A stretch of DNA of 48,163 nucleotides from assembly GCA_030748735.1 (NCBI GenBank), contig JASMLK010000148.1, forward strand, positions 1 to 48,163, written 5' to 3'. Source of the stretch: Myxococcota bacterium (GTDB taxonomy: Bacteria; Myxococcota_A; UBA9160; UBA4427). A model generated the notes under the pieces. The model saw only the letters and a program-made list of their open reading frames with translations, did not search any database and was not told the origin of the DNA. Shown here piece after piece: positions 19,067-27,685 of the stretch (position 1 is the first letter of the stretch; every line of letters starts with the position of its first letter). The position numbers and the translations under genes are program-made.

Positions 19067-20427
19067 CACCTCCTGCTGCCGCAGCGCCTCCGATGAATGC
19101 GGGCGCGGTTCCCCAGGACTCCCAGGCCAACGTCGACATCATGAACGTGATCACCCGGGGTGTGTCTGCACCCTGGTTGATCATTCTTGGGTTGGCGCTT
19201 CTCGGCGTCGCCCAGGCCGTCGGCACGTTGGCTTACCAGACCTACTACGGGCTGGGGGTCGCGGGTTATCAGGCGCCCGTCTTCTGGGCGGTCTACATCG
19301 TGACCTTCGTGTTCTGGATCGGTATCGGTCACGCGGGCACGCTGATCTCGGCGATTCTCTTCCTGTTCCGCGCCAAGTGGCGAAACGCGATCAACCGCGG
19401 CGCCGAGGCGATGACGGTCTTCGCCGTTCTCACCGCGGCGCTGTTCCCGCTGATCCACATCGGCCGCCTGTGGAAGTTCTACTTCCTGATCCCCTACCCG
19501 AATCAGCGGGGCCTGTGGGTGAACTTCAAGAGCCCGCTCCTGTGGGACGTGTTCGCAGTCAACACGTACATGACGATCTCGATCGTCTTCTTCTTCGTGG
19601 GGCTGATCCCGGACTTCGCGATCGCACGCGATCGCACCACGGGCGTGCGCAAGTTCATCTACACGATCCTGGCCCTCGGTTGGCAGGGCAAGAGCGCGCA
19701 GTGGAAGGCGCACAACCGCACGGTGCTGCACCTGTCGGGTCTGGCGACACCGCTGGTGCTCTCGGTGCACTCGGTCGTTTCCTGGGACTTCGCGATGTCC
19801 ATCGTGCCTGGCTGGCACGCCACGATCTTCGCTCCCTACTTCGTCGCAGGTGCTGTGTTCGGTGGCTTCGCGATGGTGATGGTGGTGATGATCCCGGTGC
19901 GCCGGATCTACGGCCTCGAGGAATACATCACCGACTATCACTTCGAGAACATGTCGAGGTTCATCCTGCTCACGGCGAACATCTGTGGGTACGCGTACGC
20001 GATGGAGTACTTCATCGCCTGGTACAGCATGGTCGAGTTCGAACAGACCTCGTTCTACCTGCGCGCCTTCGGCCCCTACTGGTTCTCGACCTGGTGCATG
20101 ATCATCTTCAACGTGGTGTTCCCGCAGTTGCTCTGGTTCAAGAAGTTACGCACGAACATTCCGTTCCTGTTCGTACTCTGCTTCTTCATCAACCTGGGTA
20201 TGTGGTTCGAGCGGTACGTGATCATCATTACTTCGCTGTCGCGTGAATTCATCCCGGCGGCGTGGGGCCTCTACATCCCGAGCGCAGCTGAGCTCTCGGT
20301 CCTCGCGGGCAGCTTCTGCTGGTTCAGCATGTTCTTCATCTTGTTCTTGAAGGGCGGCCCGATCATCGCCATTGCCGAAGTGAAGGAAATCACCATTCAC
20401 GAGAAGGCTCACGGAGGAGCGCACTGA
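19063..20427 (+). CDS. actC: Alternative complex III subunit ActC, NrfD/PsrC-type membrane protein
   Basis: A 454-residue polytopic protein with about ten hydrophobic segments, of the NrfD/PsrC family. Typical stretches are APWLIILGLALLGVAQ, FWIGIGHAGTLISAIL, LHLSGLATPLVLSVHSVVSWDFA and PGWHATIFAPYFVAGA. In alternative complex III this subunit holds the quinol site facing the periplasm and docks to ActB. Start and stop overlap its neighbours (ATGA with actB, TGATG with actD), pointing to translational coupling. Confidence 0.95.
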   Translation: MTPPAAAAPPMNAGAVPQDSQANVDIMNVITRGVSAPWLIILGLALLGVAQAVGTLAYQTYYGLGVAGYQAPVFWAVYIVTFVFWIGIGHAGTLISAILFLFRAKWRNAINRGAEAMTVFAVLTAALFPLIHIGRLWKFYFLIPYPNQRGLWVNFKSPLLWDVFAVNTYMTISIVFFFVGLIPDFAIARDRTTGVRKFIYTILALGWQGKSAQWKAHNRTVLHLSGLATPLVLSVHSVVSWDFAMSIVPGWHATIFAPYFVAGAVFGGFAMVMVVMIPVRRIYGLEEYITDYHFENMSRFILLTANICGYAYAMEYFIAWYSMVEFEQTSFYLRAFGPYWFSTWCMIIFNVVFPQLLWFKKLRTNIPFLFVLCFFINLGMWFERYVIIITSLSREFIPAAWGLYIPSAAELSVLAGSFCWFSMFFILFLKGGPIIAIAEVKEITIHEKAHGGAH

Positions 20428-20933
20428 TGCCGACCGTGGTGAGTGTCTTCGACCTGCCGGGCGACGTCGTCGCGGCGGTCACGAAGCTCAAGAAGCGTGG
20501 GTTCGATGACATCGAAACCTACTGCCCCGCGCCGTTTCCCGAGATCGACGACGCCCTCGATCCCAAGCCGAGCCTGGTTCGCTTGTTCACCCTCGTCGGT
20601 GGTCTGACGGGTGTCGTGACCGGCTTCTGGTTGCAGATCTGGATGAGCCTCGACTGGCCGATCAAGATCGCGGGCAAGCCCTTCGCGTCGATTCCGCCGT
20701 ACGTGATCATCGGCTTCGAGCTGACGATCCTCTTCGGTGGTCTCCTCACGTTCCTCGGGATGCTGCTGGTGGGCAAGCTCTATCCCACCTTCACCCTCGA
20801 CAAGGAATACAGCCCCCGCTTCTCGGCGGAGGAATTCGGTGTCGTGGTGAAGTGCGACGATCGCGATGTCGCGGAAGTCGACGCCCTGCTTCGCGCCGAA
20901 TCGGCCAAGGAGGTGAGCCTTGGCGAATCGTAA
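20427..20933 (+). CDS. actD: Alternative complex III subunit ActD (DUF3341)
   Basis: A 168-residue protein of the DUF3341 family: an N-terminal cytoplasmic domain (FDLPGDVVAAVTKLKKRGFDDIETYCP), two membrane helices (about 50-70 and 92-115) and a short C-terminal domain. It lies between actC and actE in the usual position. The start ATG shares a base with the actC stop (TGATG), preceded by GGAGGAG. Its end overlaps actE by 14 bases and contains the actE ribosome-binding site. Confidence 0.93.
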   Translation: MPTVVSVFDLPGDVVAAVTKLKKRGFDDIETYCPAPFPEIDDALDPKPSLVRLFTLVGGLTGVVTGFWLQIWMSLDWPIKIAGKPFASIPPYVIIGFELTILFGGLLTFLGMLLVGKLYPTFTLDKEYSPRFSAEEFGVVVKCDDRDVAEVDALLRAESAKEVSLGES

Positions 20934-21504
20934 GATCGGTAAGTGGCTGCGGATGACCGCGATCTTCACCCTGCTGCCGTTCGCATTCGGCTGCTGGGAG
21001 CAGGTCGACGACGGTCACTGGTTCCCGCAGATGAAGCGGCAGATCACCGTGCAGCCCTTCGAGGAGAACACCTGGGAAGGCCAGCGGCAGGGCTTCTCGC
21101 CGCCCGAAGGCACGGTCCCGGTGGGCTGGGGTTCGGTGCCGGATCTGGCGAGCATGTCGATCCCCGAGCAGGACGCAATCCCGAACCCGGTGCCCGCGAC
21201 CCTCGGTTCCCTCAAGCGCGGTGAAGAACTCTTCAATCGCTACTGCACCGTCTGCCACGGCGCCGAGGGCCTCGGTGACGGCCCGCTCGCGGGTCCGCCG
21301 TTCGGCAAGGACGGCCCGTTCGGCATGGTCTTGCCTGTTGGGGGGCCGAACTCCATGGCCAAGATCTTCAGTGATGGTCACATCTACACGACGATCTCGA
21401 TCGGCCGCGGACGCATGCCGAATTACAGGCGCATCAGGCCCGAAGATCGCTGGGACCTCGTCAACTTTCTTCGCGACCTGAACGGTCAGGGAGGCCGCTC
21501 GTGA
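20920..21504 (+). CDS. actE: Alternative complex III subunit ActE, monohaem cytochrome c lipoprotein
   Basis: A 194-residue protein. The N-terminal hydrophobic segment ends in PFAFGC, with Cys25 a likely lipidation site. One haem motif, CTVCH, starts at Cys109, and Met in GRGRMPNY is a candidate sixth ligand. This is the class I cytochrome subunit of alternative complex III and may pass electrons to a terminal oxidase or soluble carrier. The start is TTG, decided by an excellent AAGGAGGTGA (20907-20916) inside actD. Its stop overlaps the actF start as GTGA. Confidence 0.93.
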   Translation: MANRKIGKWLRMTAIFTLLPFAFGCWEQVDDGHWFPQMKRQITVQPFEENTWEGQRQGFSPPEGTVPVGWGSVPDLASMSIPEQDAIPNPVPATLGSLKRGEELFNRYCTVCHGAEGLGDGPLAGPPFGKDGPFGMVLPVGGPNSMAKIFSDGHIYTTISIGRGRMPNYRRIRPEDRWDLVNFLRDLNGQGGRS

Positions 21505-22832
21505 GTTCCGCATCCCCTGTTCTGGAACAGGCCCTGCCGCGGGAGCTGCCCAAGCCGCTCACGCAGATCTGTGCCTTCCTCGCCGTGGTCGGTGTGATCG
21601 CCTTCATCGTGGCATTGATGAACGATCCGCAGACCGCCTGGCTCGCTTACCACGCGAACTTCATCTACTTCGCCACGCTTGCGCAGGGCGGGGCGGCATT
21701 CGCGATGATCATGGTCGTGGTGAGCGCCAGGTGGCCCGGCCCGATGCGCCGCATGTTCGAAGCGCTCGGCGCCTGGGTGCCCGTGAGCTTCGTGCTCGGT
21801 GTGATCGGCATCGCGGGCGGCGACTACCTCTTCGAGTGGAAGCGCGAAGGCGCGGTCCACGGCAAAGAGGTCTGGCTCAACGCTTCGCGCGTCTACACGA
21901 TGGACCTCGTCATCCTCGGCGCCCTGGCGCTGATGACGCTGTGGTTCCTCAAGACCAGCAACCGACCGCTGCTCAAGAACCTCGCCGACAACGGTACGGG
22001 CTTCGGCCAGCGCATGGCGCAGAAGTGGACCGCTGACTGGAAGGGCGACGTCGAAGAACGCGACGCCGCTTTCCAGAAGCTGTCCGGCAAATCGGCCGGC
22101 ATTCTCTTCTTCTACGCCCTCGGCATGTCGTTCTTCGCCTTCGACCAGGTCATGTCGATGGAGCAGACCTGGTTCTCGAACCTGTTCGGCGCCTACGTGA
22201 CCTGGGGCGGCATTCTCTCGGCCGTGGCTGCAGTCGCGCTTTGCTCGGTGATCTACAAGGGCAAGGACGAGTTCAAGCACATGATCACCGAAGATCGGAT
22301 GCACGACATCGGCAAGCTCTGCTTCGCCTTCTCGATCTTCTGGATGTATCTCTTCTGGTCGCAGTACCTGGTGATCTGGTACGGCAACCTGCCCGAAGAA
22401 ACGCAGTTCTTCATGGATCGCCTCGGTCAGCAGTTCGTCATCGACAAGATGGAGTACGGCGCGATGGCCGGTTCCGCGTGGGCCAAGGCGTGGGCGAGCT
22501 GGGACTTCGACTGGGATCGCCTGAGCACCGCGTACGGCTGGACCGCGATGACGACCTGGGCCTGCCTGTGGATCATTCCCTTCTGGGTCCTGCTCGGTCA
22601 GCGCCCCAAGAAGACGCGTTGGATCCTGGGCCCCGTGGCCGCGATCATCCTGTTCGGCTTCTGGCTCGAGCGAAACCTGCTCACCTGGCCTTCGGTGATC
22701 AAGGACGACAGCACGTCGTATCTCGGCGTCTACCAGATCTTGATCGCGCTCGGCTTCGCCGGTGCCTTCGGCCTCGTGTTCCTCTTCTACACCCACGTCT
22801 TCCCGACGTTGGCGGTGGAGCGCGAGGACTGA
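21501..22832 (+). CDS. actF: Alternative complex III subunit ActF, polytopic membrane protein
   Basis: A 443-residue membrane protein related to ActC, with about ten hydrophobic segments (for example ICAFLAVVGVIAFIVAL, WVPVSFVLGVIGIAGGDYLF, ISAVAAVAL-like and PVAAIILFGFWLERNLL). In the known complexes ActF completes the membrane sector. The start is GTG overlapping the actE stop (GTGA). The gene after it is not a cytochrome oxidase gene but a rhomboid that overlaps the actF stop codon. Confidence 0.94.
   Translation: MSSASPVLEQALPRELPKPLTQICAFLAVVGVIAFIVALMNDPQTAWLAYHANFIYFATLAQGGAAFAMIMVVVSARWPGPMRRMFEALGAWVPVSFVLGVIGIAGGDYLFEWKREGAVHGKEVWLNASRVYTMDLVILGALALMTLWFLKTSNRPLLKNLADNGTGFGQRMAQKWTADWKGDVEERDAAFQKLSGKSAGILFFYALGMSFFAFDQVMSMEQTWFSNLFGAYVTWGGILSAVAAVALCSVIYKGKDEFKHMITEDRMHDIGKLCFAFSIFWMYLFWSQYLVIWYGNLPEETQFFMDRLGQQFVIDKMEYGAMAGSAWAKAWASWDFDWDRLSTAYGWTAMTTWACLWIIPFWVLLGQRPKKTRWILGPVAAIILFGFWLERNLLTWPSVIKDDSTSYLGVYQILIALGFAGAFGLVFLFYTHVFPTLAVERED
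22814..22831 (+). promoter_or_regulatory. Ribosome-binding site and CTG start of the rhomboid gene
   Basis: GGTGGAG (22814-22820) lies eight bases before CTG 22829, which overlaps the actF stop as CTGA. No ATG, GTG or TTG occurs in frame near this point, so the site decides the start. Confidence 0.6.
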
Positions 22833-24265
22833 GTTCGCCACCGCGCTCACCCGAAGCAGAGGCCGGGGCGCACGCTCCGGAACCGATCGCACGGGTTGCG
22901 CTGAAAGATCGCCACGGCGAGTTCGTTCTCGACGACGAAGGGCTGCAGCTCGATACGGGCCGCAGCCTTTTTCGTTCTCCGAAGATCCCCTACGACCAGA
23001 TCACCCACTTCGCGACTTCCCGTTTCGGCTTCTGGCTGGGGACGAAGCGAGACGTCTTTTCCGTCAGGCGCTCCCGGTTCGGTGAGAACGACGGACCCGA
23101 GCGGCTGAACGAAGCGCTGATCCGGGCCATCGCGCGAAGGCCGCAGGGCTTCGATCAGCTCGCGCGCATCTCCCAGGTCCACACCCTCGCGCGCCTGCCG
23201 GCTCCGCAGCGCGCAGCGCGTTACCTCGCCCTCGCATGCGTCGCGGTGTACGTGCTGCAGTGGCAAGACCCCTTCGTTTCGGAAGTGGGGGTGATGGTGC
23301 CGAGCCTGGTCGATTCGGGGCAGGTCTATCGCCTGATCAGCGCGAACTTCCTTCACGGGCTTTCACTGATCCCCGTGCATCTGCTCTTCAACGCGATCGG
23401 CCTGATCGGTCTGGCCTTGTTGGTCGAACGCCCGCTCGGGTCCATTCGCACTGCGGTCGTGATGGGTGCCTCGGGCTTGATGGCGATGCTCTCGAGTCAT
23501 GCGATCGGCGGGGCCACCGTGCTCGGTGCGTCGGGCATCGTGATGGGGCTGGCGGGGTCGGCACTGTGTCTCGAACTGCATCGCGCGGATCGCTTGCCGG
23601 TGTGGTGGCGCGTGCCGAGGCGCCCCTTCGTTGCGCTGCTCGTACTCGAAGCGGTGATGGGGTTCGCGCTGCCCTTCGTCGCCGGAGAGGCGCATCTCGG
23701 TGGGCTCATGGCGGGCTATCTCACGACGCGCGTCGTCATGGGGGAGGGCGCGTTCACGACACCGCCGTCGCGCTGGCAGCGGCGAACCGCCATTGCGATG
23801 GCGGTGGTCACCGTTGCCGCGCTGTTGAACGTGAGCTTCCTGCTGCTGCGCGAGTCCAACGCCCTCGAACGCTATGGCAAGCAGTTGCTCGCGACGGACG
23901 ACATCACGGTCGACCACGACAACGGTACGGCCTGGCGCATGGCGACCGAAAGCCGCGCCACGGTCGAACAACTGGAAACCGCCCAACGCCTCGCAGAGCG
24001 CGCCGCCGACCGCACCGACTACGGCAACCCCGAAATCCTCGACACCCTCGCCGAAGTGCTCTTCGTGCGCGGCGATCGCGAAGGTGCGTTGCGCACGATC
24101 GACGAAGCCATCCGCCTGACCCGGGGCGAGAGCTATTACGTCGAACAGCGCCGCCGCTTCACGGGCGAACGCGACTTCGACGATCGTCCCGCACCGCCTA
24201 CGCCGTGGCGAGAGCGGGCTCCACGCGAGGAAGACTGGCTCATCGAGCCAGGCGTGGTGATCTGA
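22829..24265 (+). CDS. Rhomboid family intramembrane serine protease with PH-like and TPR-like flanks, CTG start
   Basis: About 478 residues. The N-terminal 100 or so residues form a soluble domain (VALKDRHGEFVLDDEGLQL, PYDQITHF) resembling small PH-like domains that sense or bind membranes. The rhomboid core has HLLFNAIGL, the catalytic serine in GASGIVMG (Ser235) and the catalytic histidine in AHLGGLMAGY (His289), so proteolysis is plausible. The C-terminus has a TPR-like stretch (ILDTLAEVLFVRGDREGALRTI) after a last membrane helix. The start appears to be CTG at 22829. The frame is open far upstream, but only over actF in another phase. The junction suggests translational coupling to the act operon, perhaps for complex assembly or quality control. 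Confidence 0.82.
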   Translation: MSSPPRSPEAEAGAHAPEPIARVALKDRHGEFVLDDEGLQLDTGRSLFRSPKIPYDQITHFATSRFGFWLGTKRDVFSVRRSRFGENDGPERLNEALIRAIARRPQGFDQLARISQVHTLARLPAPQRAARYLALACVAVYVLQWQDPFVSEVGVMVPSLVDSGQVYRLISANFLHGLSLIPVHLLFNAIGLIGLALLVERPLGSIRTAVVMGASGLMAMLSSHAIGGATVLGASGIVMGLAGSALCLELHRADRLPVWWRVPRRPFVALLVLEAVMGFALPFVAGEAHLGGLMAGYLTTRVVMGEGAFTTPPSRWQRRTAIAMAVVTVAALLNVSFLLLRESNALERYGKQLLATDDITVDHDNGTAWRMATESRATVEQLETAQRLAERAADRTDYGNPEILDTLAEVLFVRGDREGALRTIDEAIRLTRGESYYVEQRRRFTGERDFDDRPAPPTPWRERAPREEDWLIEPGVVI

Positions 24266-24279
24266 AGCGAATCGGCCTG

Positions 24280-25260
24280 CTAGAGCGGCGGCCGCGGCAC
24301 TTCGATTTCGTCCGCGTCGGCGCCGATGATGATGTCGCCCTCGAAGCTCTGCGCCACGGTTCCTTCGATCTGCCAGTTGTAGAAGGGCGGCGGGCGCATG
24401 CGCACGAGCACCAGGGTGTCGACGCCGGCTCTTGCTGCAACTCCGCCCACTTCGGCCACCGAGGTGTGAAGCGCGGCTTCCTTGCGCAGGAGTTCGGGGT
24501 CGATCGTGATGCCGGCTTCTTCGGCGCCGTCGGCTTCGGGAATGATGACGGCTTCGTGGAACAAGACGTCGGCGTCCTTCGCGGCAGTAACCACCGCGTC
24601 CTTCGCCCAACCGGCCCCGGCGACCACGACCGTGCGGCCGCCCCGTTCGAAGCGCCAGGCGAGCGCGGGGATCGGGCCGCCGGGTAGATCGAAAGCGCGG
24701 ATCGCGAGCCCGTCGAGTTCGGCGGTCCAGCCCGGGTCGACGTCGAAGCCCAGCAGCTGGGCCCCTGCTTCGGGGAGCCCGCGTCCCGGTCCTTCCGCTT
24801 CGATCCCCACCCGGTGCGCTGCGACGATCGCTTCGCACATCACCGCGGTTCCCGGCGGGCCATACACACGAAGCGGTTGCTCCCGCGGTTGTCGCCAGCC
24901 GGTGAGCAACAGGTCGTCGAGGCCGACGGTGTTTTCCGGAAGCAGGTTCGAAAGCAGAACGGCTTCGGGTTGTGCAAGGGGGATCGATGCCGTGCGGAGG
25001 GCTTCGCCGATGCTGCGTCCGGCGTCGACGATCAGCATCCGCGTTTCCCAACCGATTGCGATCGAGGGGCCCGAGCGCTCGGGGTTTTCGAAACCGCCGC
25101 CGCTACCGACGACGATGGCCCCGAGGTTTCCCATGTGCCGTTGATCGATGGGAGCCACCAGTTCGCCGATTTCTGCGGCGCGGTAGATGACGCAGGTGGA
25201 CGCCCAGCTCACGCCCATGACGACCGCGAGAATCACGTAGAGGATCAGACGGGCGTTCAT
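24280..25260 (-). CDS. Metallo-beta-lactamase-fold protein lacking the metal-binding motif
   Basis: A 326-residue protein anchored by an N-terminal helix (ILYVILAVVMGVSWAST). The fold resembles RNase Z/arylsulfatase-like MBL hydrolases: LGAIVVGSGGGFENPERSGPS, MLIVDAG, NTVGLDDLLLTGW, VYGPPGT, LFHEAVI. Where active members have THxHxDH before VGL, this protein has SNLLPEN, losing all those ligands. The later Asp (VVVAGAGWAKD in place of VVxSGDT) and the final His (VLVRMRP in place of LxLTHxxP) are also gone, while LFHEA and HTS remain. It is therefore probably a non-catalytic or repurposed homologue. It converges with the rhomboid gene, 14 bp away. Confidence 0.85.
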   Translation of the reverse strand: MNARLILYVILAVVMGVSWASTCVIYRAAEIGELVAPIDQRHMGNLGAIVVGSGGGFENPERSGPSIAIGWETRMLIVDAGRSIGEALRTASIPLAQPEAVLLSNLLPENTVGLDDLLLTGWRQPREQPLRVYGPPGTAVMCEAIVAAHRVGIEAEGPGRGLPEAGAQLLGFDVDPGWTAELDGLAIRAFDLPGGPIPALAWRFERGGRTVVVAGAGWAKDAVVTAAKDADVLFHEAVIIPEADGAEEAGITIDPELLRKEAALHTSVAEVGGVAARAGVDTLVLVRMRPPPFYNWQIEGTVAQSFEGDIIIGADADEIEVPRPPL

Positions 25261-25868
25261 CGATGCGGGGACTCCATGGCCGCGAGGTCATTACGACGCA
25301 GTGCGGCGTGAATGCGAAAAGGCTCGGGAAGGATCACGGTAGGCGCCGGCCGCTGCAAACCCGAGCGGCCGCCGAGTTTAGCCCGCACCGGTGCCGGGTT
25401 GCTGCGCCAAGTGCCTGGGCAGAAGCCCCCGTGGACCGGGCCCGCTTGCTCGCCTACGTTGCCGGGTAGGGGATCTCACTCATCCTCGAGTCTGTTGGGT
25501 TCACTCGCAGCGGAATGACCGCTTCGAATGGGCCGGGCGGGCGGCCCGTAGGGGTCGGAGCGGCGCCAACCCTGGTAAGCGGGAGTCGGACGCGAGGTAC
25601 TGGGCCTCGCTTGGACGTCTCTATGCCGGCAAAAGGGGGTACTAGGTGAAACGTAGCGATTCTACGGCGAGTGAGGTGGCGGCGTTCTGAACGCGCGCTG
25701 AACATCAATCGTCAAGAAGATTCGGTGTTGCGGGGGGGACGCGAGAGTTCCCAGCGCCACCGTCCCTGGGAGCGCGGACGCCGTAGCCGCTCTACGAAAG
25801 GGTCGACTTCAGACCCGCTCCCAGGGAGTTTTCTTCTCCCTGTCCCCGAGCCCGCTCTCCTCGCCGCC
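25261..25868. other. 608-bp gene-free region with structured segments
   Basis: No convincing coding frame on either strand. Several local inverted repeats are visible: GCGAGG/CCTCGC near 25600, GTAG/CTAC near 25656 and a strong 12-bp pair at 25763-25827. The region lies between the start of the MBL-fold gene and the end of the cyclase gene. It contains the MBL promoter, and possibly an unrecognised plus-strand RNA that ends at the 25763-25837 structure. I found no match to 6S, SRP, RNase P or tmRNA signatures. Confidence 0.55.
25763..25837 (+). terminator. Long hairpin followed by a T-rich tract
   Basis: TCCCTGGGAGCG (25763-25774) is perfectly complementary to CGCTCCCAGGGA (25816-25827). The enclosed 41 bases can form GCGG/CCGC and GGTC/GACC sub-hairpins. 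GTTTTCTTCT follows on the plus strand, as in an intrinsic terminator. No plus-strand protein gene lies upstream within 1.4 kb, so it may end a non-coding transcript. Confidence 0.5.
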
Positions 25869-26825
25869 CTACTTGATGGCGAGTGGATTGAGCGGCGACC
25901 CGACGGCCCCGGTGAACGGCAACGGGGCCCCGACGAAGAGGAAGGCGTAGTTGCCGTCTTCGTCGCAGGCCTGGGCGAGATCGTCCAGGTAGAAGATCTC
26001 GCCGAAGGTGAGCCCTGTATTCCGGATACTCACCATGTGGAGGGGCTGGAAGCAGTCCTCGGTTTCGTTGGGGCGGACTTCCAGGCCCCAGGTGTCGGTG
26101 GCGACGGCCGCGATCTCCCGTTCGTAGAGCCAACGCGCGCAGTAGAGCGAGAGCCCGGGTGCCGGGCCGCCGCAGTAGCCTTCCCACGACTGCTGCTGCA
26201 GGCACCGGGTCATCATGCCCGTGCGCACGAGCAGGATGTCGCCGGATTCGATCGTGACGCCCTGCGATTCCGCGCACGCGTCCAGGTCTTCGGGCATGAT
26301 GGCCGTGCCGTCGTCGAGCCATTCGCAGCCGTGTGCGCGTGGCAGGTCGAGCAGCACGCCGCGCCCGACGACGTCGTGTTTGAGCTTGTCGATCGAGTTG
26401 GCCGCTGCACCGCGGCTGGTGACGAGACGGATGTCGCGGCCGTTGTACATGAGCCCGTCGTAGTAGATGTGCGAGAGCGCATCCCATTGGGTGCCGCACT
26501 GCAAGGTCATCGAGATCGCGTCGTCCGCGTAGCGGAAGCCGCCGGGCAAGGCATCCTGGGCACCCGCGAGGGCGTCACCTGCATCGGCCAGCATCGTGTG
26601 GATCGGATTGTGACGGCCACCGCGCCCGCTCTGTGGCCCCTGGTCGTCGAAGGGCAGGGCGCAACTGATGACGCGTCCACTTCGAGGCAAGCTGGACGCC
26701 TGGAGCACGCAGCCGGGCGTGATGAAGTTGAGCGTGCCGCGTTCGTCGTCGTCGCCCCAACGCCCCCAGTTCGAGTACAACTCGCCCCATTCGCGGACGG
26801 TTCGGGCGTTGAGCGGTTTTCTCAC
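25869..26825 (-). CDS. Cyclase family protein (kynurenine formamidase-like fold)
   Basis: 318 residues of the cyclase family, metal-dependent hydrolases or cyclases related to bacterial kynurenine formamidase (KynB). The metal motif HGTHxDxxxH appears as CGTQWDALSH: the second His is Gln, a variant typical of one large subgroup of unknown substrate. Other landmarks are GDILLVRTG, WLYEREIAAVATDTWGLE and the family-typical YDGLMYNG. The start is GTG 26825, with GAGGA seven bases upstream; the frame is open further upstream but encodes low-complexity Arg/Ser sequence. It stands alone on the minus strand, divergent from the DUF420-like gene. Confidence 0.88.
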   Translation of the reverse strand: MRKPLNARTVREWGELYSNWGRWGDDDERGTLNFITPGCVLQASSLPRSGRVISCALPFDDQGPQSGRGGRHNPIHTMLADAGDALAGAQDALPGGFRYADDAISMTLQCGTQWDALSHIYYDGLMYNGRDIRLVTSRGAAANSIDKLKHDVVGRGVLLDLPRAHGCEWLDDGTAIMPEDLDACAESQGVTIESGDILLVRTGMMTRCLQQQSWEGYCGGPAPGLSLYCARWLYEREIAAVATDTWGLEVRPNETEDCFQPLHMVSIRNTGLTFGEIFYLDDLAQACDEDGNYAFLFVGAPLPFTGAVGSPLNPLAIK

Positions 26826-27013
26826 CGGGGGGTCCTCGGAGGTGCGATGGAGATCGGTCCTCGAAAAACGGGCGCGGGCGCCAAGGCGAATCCTATCCAA
26901 TAGACCTCTGCGCCGCAGGGATGCGACCCGCGCCGACTCGCTATGCTGCCGGCGCGTTGCACGAACGATGCTGTAGCGCTTTCGTTCACCCACCCATCGG
27001 AGTTCGGTCAGCC

Positions 27014-27484
27014 ATGGATGCGAAGGTTCTGTACTGGACGTTTGCGTTCGCAAACATGGGTGTGATCGTTGCGCTTGCGTTGCGCGCGATGGGGGTCGTG
27101 AAAGCCGGCAACCCCGAGTTGCATCGCCGGTTGATGTTGGGCGCCGCCGCACTCGTCGTCGGTTTCGTCGTTTCGTACGCCTTCAAGCTCTACTTCCTCG
27201 GCCGGGAAGATCTCTCTTTCTGGAGTGCGCGCGACATCAACATCCTGCGCTTTCACGAGAGCTGTGTCCTCGTGATGTTGGTCGGCGGTGGGCTCGCGAT
27301 CCTATGGGGCGGACACTTGCGCAAGACACGGCTGTTCACGCGCAACCCCGAAGATCCGAGGCCCGACCCGACGACCCTGAAACGTCATCGGCTGGCGGGG
27401 CGCTTCGGACTCGTGGGCGCGCTTTTGGGCTTCGTCTCTGCAGGCTTCGTGTTGGCCGGCATGTTCGCTCGACTGAACCCGTAA
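27014..27484 (+). CDS. DUF420-like membrane protein
   Basis: A 156-residue protein with four hydrophobic segments. Conserved histidines and basic residues sit at helix ends (NPELHRRLMLGA, RFHESCVLVML, LKRHRLAGRFG), the pattern of DUF420 proteins often found near haem-copper oxidase genes. The start is ATG 27014 (MDAKVLYWTFAF). The function is unknown; a role in respiratory complex maturation is suggested only by the family's usual company. Confidence 0.75.
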   Translation: MDAKVLYWTFAFANMGVIVALALRAMGVVKAGNPELHRRLMLGAAALVVGFVVSYAFKLYFLGREDLSFWSARDINILRFHESCVLVMLVGGGLAILWGGHLRKTRLFTRNPEDPRPDPTTLKRHRLAGRFGLVGALLGFVSAGFVLAGMFARLNP

Positions 27485-27685
27485 CGGCCGGCGCGCGACT
27501 CGTGCGCGGCGTCGGGTAGGGAGATGCCGGAGGGGCGATCCAGGCAGGCGACGGTTGGCGTCGTGACGTGCAAAGCGGAGTTCGACTTTGCGCGTCGCGC
27601 TACCCGGGCTCCGTCATCATCAACGCCACCTTCCCACGAGTGTCTGGGTCACTCGCCGGAACGGCAGATAAGCCCCCGTATCGGT

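Noticed and set aside
25454..25708. 84-codon minus-strand frame and the possibility of a riboswitch or known RNA here
   Set aside because: No ribosome-binding site or protein similarity, and no conserved core of 6S, SRP, RNase P, tmRNA, cobalamin or c-di-GMP elements could be found.
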